Assembly: GCA_016987375.1 (NCBI GenBank)
Contig: PJRA01000263.1
Span: 2,950,074 to 3,014,073 of the forward strand
Origin: Brachionus koreanus
Lineage: Eukaryota; Rotifera; Eurotatoria; Ploima; Brachionidae
Reading direction: 5' to 3'
Length of the DNA stretch: 64,000 nt
The notes beneath the pieces were generated by a model. That model was not told the DNA's origin. It saw only the letters and a program-made list of their open reading frames with translations, and searched no databases. Positions 56,676 to 64,000 of this stretch are shown here, in pieces. How positions within the stretch are numbered: position 1 is the first letter of the stretch; the number at the start of each line of letters is the position of its first letter. The translations under genes were made by a program, and so were the position numbers.

Positions 56676-57190
56676 TATATGTTTTTAAATAAAATTAAAT
56701 GATTAAATAAAAAAGAAGAAAAGACATAAAAATAAAATGGTAGGGATGGTTTTTCCTGGGCTTATAGTTTAGTTGATTGTGCTGACGCTTTGGTTCTTAA
56801 TTTTCTAATTAGACGCCTCTCAGAATGATTTTTGTTTCGAGCTACTCTTCTTTGTTTCCTTTCGTCAATTTAACGTTCAAGATATTTCAATTTACTATTT
56901 CAAATTGACTAAAAAAACCAAATCATCGTAATATTTCTCACTTAAAATTTTCCTTGTCAATTTTATTTTTTGTAACAGCTCTTTTATTAATATTGACTAG
57001 CTTAAAAAAGTCCAATGTAAAGCAATCAAATTAGATTGGATCTATTGTCAGCTCCTGAAATATTTAGAACCAAAAAATTTTTGAAGGAAAACGATGATGC
57101 GGTGATATTAAACATTAAGTATTTCATAATTTTTGATTTAAAAGTTAATTCATCTATTCAATTAAGCAACACATTAATGGTGAACAATAT
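56676..57190. other. Intergenic, no gene seen
   Basis: The part near 56740-56880 is less AT-rich ('tagggatggtttttcctggg') but no ORF or element was recognised. Confidence 0.35.
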
Positions 57191-58118
57191 ACCGTAAACT
57201 CGAAGATACAACCCCGGGGCTAGAAATCGTAAATTCAGTTTTATTCCGGGCATTAAACATGTGTATTGAATACTTTTCAAATATAGTTTTAAGGCCGGAT
57301 TAAAACTGAATTTTCATTTTTAGTGAGTCATTAAATGTGCAAAAAAATTTTTTTTTTTTTAATAAATAAATTTAATTTTTTTATTCAAAAAATTACTTCT
57401 CGGATTAGATATGTGCATTAAAATTGAATTTTTAATATTTAATGCATGTATATAGTTCAAAAAATTACAATTTACGTTATATTACGTTCAGCACAACGAA
57501 CGGAGTTTAGCTTAAGAGACACAACAAATATACTTTATTTTAACCAAATAAAAATTTCAACCGGATCTCAAACCAATAGTAATGAAAACGAAGATCAATT
57601 TGTCGAGTTTCAGTTATATACACCAACAGTTTCAATATCACCATCGACGCCAAATAAACGAAAAACTCCTGATACTGAACCTGAACTACGAGTTCGATTA
57701 AAAAAATAATTAACGATTTATAAAAAAAGCTTTATTGATACTTAATTACTTTATTTGAACTTATTATTGGTTTAAATAATAAAAGAAAAAGTTTGAATTC
57801 ACAGCTGCCTCTCTTTCGAATGTCTTTTTGTTCTTACTTCCTGGTTTTCTTTCTCTTTTTTTTAGGAACTCGTAGTTCAGGTTCAGTATTAGTAGTTTTT
57901 CGTTTATTTGGCGTCGATGGTGATATTGAAACTGTTGGTGTAAGGGGTAAGAAAAAAAATTAATTTTTGCACATTTAATGACTCACTAAAAATGAAAATT
58001 CAGTTTTAATCCGGCCTTAAAACTATATTTGAAAAATATTCAATACACATGTTTAATGCCCGGAATAAAACTGAATTTACGATTTCTACCTCTGGGAAAT
58101 GACCCGCGAGTTTACGGT
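57191..58118. mobile_element. Giant palindromic DNA transposon with mirrored ORF tails
   Basis: Outer arms 57191-57345 and 57955-58118 are near-perfect inverted repeats ('accgtaaactcg' ... 'aaaactgaattttcattttt'), about 155 bp long. Inner arms 57590-57700 and 57835-57945 are also inverted copies of each other, so almost the whole element is a palindrome, apart from about 245 bp found only in the left half and a centre of about 130 bp. The left arm encodes (plus, ending 57709) TPTVSISPSTPNKRKTPDTE and PELRVRLKK; the right arm (minus) encodes TPTVSISPSTPNKRKTTNTE and PELRVPKKKREKKTRK, a basic NLS-like C-terminus. TA-flanked CCGTA ends recall the element at 18808. Confidence 0.8.
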
Positions 58119-58460
58119 AATTAATCGGTCAACTTATTTCTAATAACGCATAAATAAATAATTAATATTTCAGACATCAGGTACCACAAACGAGATAAAT
58201 TTTTCTTTGGACAGCGAAAAATAAATATTTTCTAATGTTTTCAAATATCATTAATTTTACTTCAAAAAGTGTTTTTATTTTAAGATAGAGATTTGAATAA
58301 AAACTTTTGAAATTTGCTCAAAGGTGTCCTAATCTATAAGCAAATATCAAAATTAACTAGTTTTGGATAAACTTTTTTATCAGTTTCTTTAGTTTTAATA
58401 TTTTCATCAAAATCATACTTTTTTCAATTTTGAAATTAATTTCAAAGTAATTTCTAATTT

Positions 58461-58693
58461 AACACTTCAAGCACCAAAAAAGTCATTTTGATAGGTTTGA
58501 AAAATTTGTAAATCCTCGTAAATTTTGAATTGATTTTTCAAATAAATAAAATATATCTTTTTTAAATAATGTAGATTTTAGATCTTATTTAAATAATGAC
58601 ACTACTTTGTAAGATTATTATAGTCTTATTTTTTTTAAATAATTTTGAAATTAAAAAAAAAAACATGAAAAAATGCTTGATGCTTATAGTGTT
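58461..58693 (+). mobile_element. MITE family 'AACACT', copy 3 (reference copy)
   Basis: Ends 'aacacttcaagcaccaa' and (reverse complement of the right end) 'aacactataagcatcaa' form 17-bp inverted repeats with three mismatches. The body has no coding capacity. It matches copies at 17773-17985 (inverted) and 51906-52090. Just after it, 58693-58745 contains a tandem 'tttaaaaaatgatttttttta'-type repeat of about 2.5 units. Confidence 0.7.
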
Positions 58694-58849
58694 TAAAAAA
58701 TGATTTTTTTTATTTAAAAAATGATTTTTTTTATTTAAAAAATCTAATGAAAAACCAAAAGTAATTTGTAAATTATACCCGTTTTTTTATACCCGTTTAA
58801 TTATTCCAAAGATAAATCAAAAATAACTTAAAATATCTAAATAAAAAAT

Positions 58850-59340
58850 CTGCTTTAGGCTATAAACTTAATCAGCGTAGCAATATAATTATGAGAGAGA
58901 GCACTTATGTGGTGTACCTGGACTTTGCTAAGACGTTTGACAAAATACCGCCCTTTAAGGCCTTTGAGTAAATTAAGTAATTATTGTCTTAATTGTGAAG
59001 CAAAGTGGACAAACAGTTTTCTTAAGAGCCGAAGACAAAGAGAGAAGTGGTATACCGCAAGGACCAGTTCTAGGCCCAATCCTTTTTGTGCTCTAGATAA
59101 ATGATGTGCCAGTGTAGGTCATGGAGTCGATGGAGCGTATGAATTTGAAGAGACCAGTAGAAAATGTGATTTGGGCATTGTTATATCTTATGGTCTAAAA
59201 TGGTAAATCAAATCTATAAGTCTGTCGACAAGCCAAATAATTTTTTTTTTGGTTAAGAAATCATTTAGGCATCATTCGGTTGAAAGAAAACTTTGGAATC
59301 TGTCTTTGAGAGAGCATTCACATTGGTGCAAGAAGTGAGA
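58850..59340 (+). pseudogene. LINE reverse transcriptase fragment
   Basis: The plus strand, in shifting frames, reads VVYLDFAKTFDKIP (RT motif with the first catalytic Asp), then SGIPQGPVLGPILFVL, stop, INDVP (the SG.PQG..LGP.LF block), and after about 60 bp DLGIVISYGLKW. Frameshifts and stops make it dead, and the FADD segment appears deleted. It belongs to the same broad CR1/Jockey group as other fragments here. Confidence 0.85.
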
Positions 59341-60040
59341 GTTACTTTTATGATGTTAATTTTTGATGTTTTACTTAAATCATAATTTGAGAATTAAATA
59401 AAAATAAGAAATATTTTCTTCTTAAAATTTAGTTTAAATATTTTTAAAATAAATTTTTTCAATCTAATTCAGATTTTAAAAAAAATTTAAGTCAAAATGC
59501 TTAAATATGTGCTAGTAAAATTGATATCTTAAACAATTAGTCTTAATCAATAAACAAAAAAAGCAAATAAGTTGGTTAAATATCAAAAAAAATTTTTTAT
59601 CAATTTAAATTATTTGCTACTTCAACCATTTTTTTTATATCTAAATTTAAAAAAAAAATTTAATGTGAATTGTTTGCACAATTTTAATTGCTAAAAAAAT
59701 ATCATTTAAATAAAAATTTTTTTTTTTAATGTTATTTTTATTATTTAATAATTGATCACGTTATTTTCTCTAAATTCTCCAATTTTTTAAAGGATATTAA
59801 AAGATAATTTAGAAAGCAATAAAATTAACAATTTATTTAAAATCTTATCTTTTTGAAATATTTCTACAGAATTGTGCACGAAATTATCATTTTTTAATCA
59901 AACACTATCTATTTGAAGTTTCAAATTCTGTAAAATTTTTATCTTTTAAAATTGTCTCTTTAATTAAATGTTAACGGGACCAATAAATATCTGCTCAAAA
60001 ATTGCTTTAAAAATTATAGCAACAAATTTTCAGATTTGCC
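59341..60040. other. Intergenic, upstream of alkaline phosphatase
   Basis: AT-rich sequence, no supported feature; the promoter of the phosphatase gene should lie here but no motif stands out. Confidence 0.35.
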
Positions 60041-62135
60041 ATGACTTCTAAATTGAGTGTTATTCTAGCTTTTTGCTTGATATGCCATTCCAATTGTGAT
60101 GTTGATTGGTCTGGTGATATTAACCCAGAAAAGTGGAAGACTTATAGCAGAGAGCTAATAGAACATACTTTGAATAGGAAAATAAATGGAAACGTAGCAA
60201 AAAATGTTATTTTTTTCTTGGGCGACGGTATGGGTGTTTCTACGGTCACCGCTGGTCGTATATGGAAGGGTCAACTTCAAAATAAAGCGGGTGAAGATGA
60301 AATCTTAAATATGGAAAAACTGGACCATTTAGCTTTGTCAAAAGTAAACTTTAAAAAAGAATATTTAATTTTAATTTATTTTTTAACTTAGACTTATAAT
60401 ATTGATGCTCAAACAGCCGATAGTGCTGGAACTGCGACAGCATATGAGACAGGAGTAAAGACAAGAATTAGAGCTATAGGGGTTGATGGAAATGCTGTTG
60501 ATTGTAAAACTGTACAAAATTCTAAGCTAGATTCAATTTTGGATTGGGCTCATTTTGCTGGCAAATCGGTTGGAATTGTAACCACAACTAGAATAACACA
60601 TGCCTCACCAGCAGCTCTTTATGCCCATGTTCATGAAAGAGATATGGAAACTTATGATGGTAGAATATTTAGTGAACAAAATTTTCAAGATGGCTGTAGA
60701 GATATAGCTTCTCAACTAATTGATGATAACAAATTTATAAATGTAAAATTAATTTTAAAGTCTAATTTATTTGCTAGATATTATTTTTAGGTTATTTTTG
60801 GTGGTGGTAAACGAAAATTTTTACCTAATACTACTTTTGATTCAATTGCTAATAAAACTGGAGACAGAATTGACAATAGAGATCTAATTAAAGAGTGGAA
60901 AAATTATATGGAAAGTCAAAATAAAACATTCAAATATTTAGAAACTCGTCAAGAACTTAATAATTTAAATTTTAAAAACCTTGATCATGTTTTTGGTAAC
61001 AAAAAATAAAAAATGAAATAAAAAATGAGCAAATTAATTTAATTAAGGTTTATTTAATTGGGATCACATGAATTATGAATCAGATAGAGTTTTGATGGGT
61101 AGTGATAAAGAACCTAGTATAACTGAAATGACTGAAAAAGCAATTCAAATATTACGAAATAATCCTAATGGCTATTTGTTATTTGTTGAAGGTGGAAGAA
61201 TTGATCAAGCTCATCACAATAATAATGCAAGACGTGCTTTAGATGATTTAGTAGTTTTTGATGATGCCATCGGAAAAGCAGTTGGAATGATTTCATTAGA
61301 TGAAACACTGGTAGTTGTTTCGGCTGATCATTCTCATGTGTAATTTTAATCAAAGGTTTTCACTCACTTTATTCACTTTAATTTTATTTAGCTTCACTAT
61401 TGGAGGCTATGCAGTGAGAGGAAATCCAATATTTGGTTAGTAAAACTTGAAATTGAATTTAAAGAAATATGTTATTTTGATATCTTTATTCTAAAAGGTG
61501 TTGTAAATACAACTGAAAGTGGTAAATTGAGTAAATTTAATACAACATTTACGTCATTGGCTTACACAAATGGTGATAGTGGTCTTGACAAAATTCGAAA
61601 AAATAATATAACTAATAATGAAACTGGTAATTAGAGAATTTTGGTTTATTCATTTTTTTTTTCATTTTTTTTAAGAACAATTAAATTATCAACAAGAAGC
61701 TTTAATAAAACTTGGATATGAAACTCATGGTAGACAAATCAAGCTTTATTCTTTATATTCAATTGATCGTTTGTTTTTAAGGCGGTGAAGAGGTAGCAAT
61801 TTATGCTAGTGGTCCAATGGCTTATCTATTCGACGGGTATAAAACAGCAATGATGCTTTTTTTTTTTAAATTAACTAAAACCTTTGCTTTAAGAACTGTT
61901 GAACAAAGTCACATTGCTCATGTAATAGCATATAGTGCCTGGTAAGCAAAATTTAATTTCTTACATTTCCTAATTTGCATTTTTATATTGTATTGTAAGT
62001 ATTGGACCTTATAATGAGACAAGTTATCCTGGGTGTAGATCTAAACGAGGTCTTTATGCTAGTAATAATAATGCTGCAAAAATAAATTTTTCGTCTTTTT
62101 TCTATTTTTTCATAATCTTTTTTTTTGTTATTTAA
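60041..62135 (+). CDS. GPI-anchored alkaline phosphatase
   Basis: Ten exons (60041-60343, 60392-60742, 60791-60995, 61048-61339, 61392-61435, 61498-61626, 61676-61729, 61782-61836, 61894-61941, 62000-62135) join in phase to 538 residues, the usual animal length. It hydrolyses phosphomonoesters outside the cell. A signal peptide (MTSKLSVILAFCLICHSNC) precedes the catalytic core. NVIFFLGDGMG carries metal ligand Asp62; TADSAGTATAYETG carries the phosphorylated Ser112; THASPAALYAH is present; FVEGGRIDQAHH carries Glu334, Asp339 and His343; VSADHSHV and ETHGGEEVAIYASGP give the remaining zinc and active-site residues. The C-terminus, ASNNNAAKINFSSFF followed by a purely hydrophobic run, is a GPI-attachment signal. 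All introns are 45-73 bp. The active site looks complete. Confidence 0.95.
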
Positions 62136-62604
62136 AACGCTTTTAATTAAATAAAAAATATTCAATTCTCGCTTCTACAACGAAAAAAATTAATACTTTA
62201 AAATTAAATACTTTTTTTTAAATAAATCTATTAATTTCTTTTCAAATTTTATAGTAAGTTAATTTGCTATTTCAGCTAGGGTTATACTAGCTAAAATAGC
62301 TGGGGTAGCTAGGTTTAATAAACTATAAACTTATGTAATTAAATCGTGTTTGAAGTCAGATAATCAAATTTTGAAGTATAAACATGAGGGAAATATATTA
62401 AAAATATATAAGTAAATAAAAAAAGTTGAAAAGTATGATACAAATGGGTTCCAAAGTTTTGTTTAGATCAGACCTATATCACTTAGTGCTTCGAACAATT
62501 GAAAATGAATTTTTTTTTAAACTTGGTAAATTTAAAACAGCAAATTGAAATATCTTGAACATTAAAATTTAATTTTTTAGCGCCGAAATATTAAGTTTTA
62601 ATTT
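62136..62604. other. Intergenic, no gene seen
   Basis: 3' flank of the phosphatase gene. At 62275-62315 there is a short 'agctagggttatactagcta' direct/inverted repeat cluster of unknown significance. Confidence 0.35.
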
Positions 62605-62825
62605 AGTATAGAAAAGTGGTTTATTGCAACGCATAAAATGCGTAAATCTGACAATAGATTATGTGCAAAAAATTTAATTAAAGTTTTTGTCTATTTTTGC
62701 TTTAAAAATATCGCTAGATTGAGCTTCCACTGCATCCACTCCCAACTTATTCCAGCTATTTACTACACGGTTTGTGAAGAAGTGGTATCTTTGAGCACAA
62801 TTTTTGATAATTTCCCTATTCATTT
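62605..62825 (-). mobile_element. CR1-like LINE, 3'-tail copy D
   Basis: The minus strand carries only the last part of the family: a KREIIKNCAQ-like segment, FFTNRVVNSWNKLG, then the shared 3' UTR ending 'gcaataaaccactttt'. It is a severely 5'-truncated insertion. Confidence 0.82.
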
Positions 62826-63114
62826 CCAATCATTACCAATTTTGGCCAATATGCTATAATCCAAACACACGAATCCAAACGAATCAGAACGAAAACCTTT
62901 CCCTACGGATATTCAGACCATATTTGGATGCGATTAATAGAGCTGTGAATTACATAGGATATTAGAGAAAGACAAAAGAGAAGAGCTAGAAAAAAAAATA
63001 GTCAAAATGTATGTCATTAACTGCTCTATTTATATTTATTCAATAAACTAAGCTAATTTAACTTTAATTTTAATAAAATATTTTTAAAAATATATTTTAA
63101 TGAAATTAAATCTC
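62826..63114. other. Intergenic, no gene seen
   Basis: Mixed-composition sequence (62840-62960 is less AT-rich) with no recognised ORF. Confidence 0.3.
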
Positions 63115-63260
63115 ACGAAAACCGGCTTCCTCTCCAAGTAGCTTTGGCAAGTAGCATTTTCTAGTTCAATAACTAGTTTATACATCAATCAAATCTCCTC
63201 TCACTCTTCACTCAGTTTTGTTAGCCCCATCTTCAATAATCACATTTCATAGTCCAAAGC
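63115..63260 (-). pseudogene. LINE RT C-terminal remnant, different lineage
   Basis: The minus strand reads LDYEM, stop, LLKMGLTKLSEE, stop, LMYKLVIELENATCQSYLER. This matches the 'Y..RL..lgL..L..RR.rGDLI.vYKl..g' tail of CR1-type RTs, with stops at the conserved Arg/Gly codons. It is older than copies A-D and not the same subfamily. Confidence 0.55.
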
Positions 63261-63567
63261 TTTGAATGTCAAAGGTATTTTTGTGGTATCTTCGCTTATT
63301 CTATTTATTAAACACGTTTATATGTAATAAAATTCTATTGATTTTTTTATTATTTCTTTTCAGAAATTTAAATGAAAAAATGATTTGTTTCAAAAACTAT
63401 TTTTTATAAAATCAAATCTCAATTAATTTAAGAGTTTAAATTAAACATTTGAAAAACTATGTATTTTTGAAATTAATTCTATTTGTATTAAAATGATAAA
63501 TTTTAAATAAAATTAAATCAGTTTTTCATTTTCGTTAATACTATATTTAAAAAAAACTATCTAAATA

Positions 63568-63671
63568 CAGACTTGTATGAAAGTAAAAAAAAAAAGTCAT
63601 TTAAAGTCTTTTCAAATTAGAAATTTTTTTTTCGAAATAAAGTCTTTTGACTTTATTTCAGCCCAAGTCTG
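63568..63671. mobile_element. Possible second hAT-like MITE
   Basis: Begins 'cagacttgtatgaaagt' and ends 'cagcccaagtctg', so both termini carry CAGACTTG in inverted orientation, as at 43661-43769. The centre contains 'aaataaagtc...gactttattt', a further inverted pair. Target duplication is not clear. Confidence 0.5.
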
Positions 63672-64000
63672 CTAAGTAAGTTGAATCATAAATTTTACTC
63701 CTTAAAAACTCATAATTCCTCTTTAAACTTTTTTTTCAGAAAAATTGTCAGAGCCTTGCACAGTTAAGAATAAAAGAGAAACCAAGGCCAAGTTTTAACT
63801 TTGAACCTCTTGATTTCGAGATGAGAATTCATTGAAAACATATGTTATTTTGTTTATTTTAATAAATAATATAGTAATTACAGTAAAAAACAAACCTAAC
63901 TAATTTAAGTACTATAATCTTTTACTATTTGACAATAGATGAAAGAATTTTAAAACTTGAAATATATTTGATAACAATTTGTCTCAACGGTGAACAATGA
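63672..64000. other. Window end, no gene confirmed
   Basis: At about 63741-63800, after a polypyrimidine tract and AG, a short open stretch reads EKLSEPCTVKNKRETKAKF then stop. It could be the last exon of a gene not visible here, but there is no independent support. Confidence 0.25.

Noticed and set aside
63741..63800. Possible terminal exon EKLSEPCTVKNKRETKAKF
   Set aside because: Too short and without a partner exon in the window; noted only in the region entry.

Overview
The window looks like a piece of an invertebrate animal nuclear genome. It is very AT-rich, its genes are split by mostly short GT-AG introns (about 45-160 bp, a few of 1-2 kb), and the host genes are metazoan: a polycystin-type channel, a CNNM metal transporter, bifunctional P5C synthase, eIF4B, a CYP3-type P450, a GPI-anchored alkaline phosphatase, a PPEF phosphatase and an ADISSP/C20orf27 homologue. 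A rotifer-like or other small lophotrochozoan genome would fit, but nothing in the sequence proves the taxon. Two assembly gaps (N runs) lie at 14119-14154 and 55892-56310.

Layout. 1-4341: AT-rich DNA with degenerate repeated blocks and a reverse-transcriptase (RT) remnant. 4342-11742: three long intronless minus-strand genes (PPEF phosphatase; a coiled-coil protein with a PDZ-ligand tail; a disordered Ser/Asn-rich protein), with a CR1-like LINE 3' end between the first two. 13048-17608: a palindromic MITE, then a polycystin-like channel gene whose first exon sits between two identical 163-bp direct repeats. 17773-19505: MITE, LINE and TIR elements. 20136-25289: ribosomal protein L35 and delta-1-pyrroline-5-carboxylate synthase. 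26902-27466: a TIR element with a hidden ORF. 28030-29993: eIF4B on the minus strand. 30937-33625: LINE copy and a mariner pseudogene carrying a nested, Mutator-like MITE. 36780-42622: ADISSP and a complete 15-exon CYP3-type P450. 45003-49589: CNNM. 50588-52090: transposon fragments. 53229-54547: a ribonucleotide reductase R2-like protein that has lost most diiron ligands. 55012-59340: a dense block of DNA transposons (one almost a complete palindrome) and an RT fragment. 60041-62135: alkaline phosphatase. 62605-63671: LINE tails and a hAT-like MITE.

The host genes show no obvious pathway clustering. I joined exons by reading splice sites and checking phase; every multi-exon model (channel, L35, P5CS, eIF4B, P450, CNNM, R2-like, alkaline phosphatase) closes in frame from ATG to stop. 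The most interesting items are the R2-like protein with lost metal ligands but a retained R1-docking tail, the mirrored palindromic transposon at 57191-58118, and the nested MITE inside mariner with a 9-bp target duplication.
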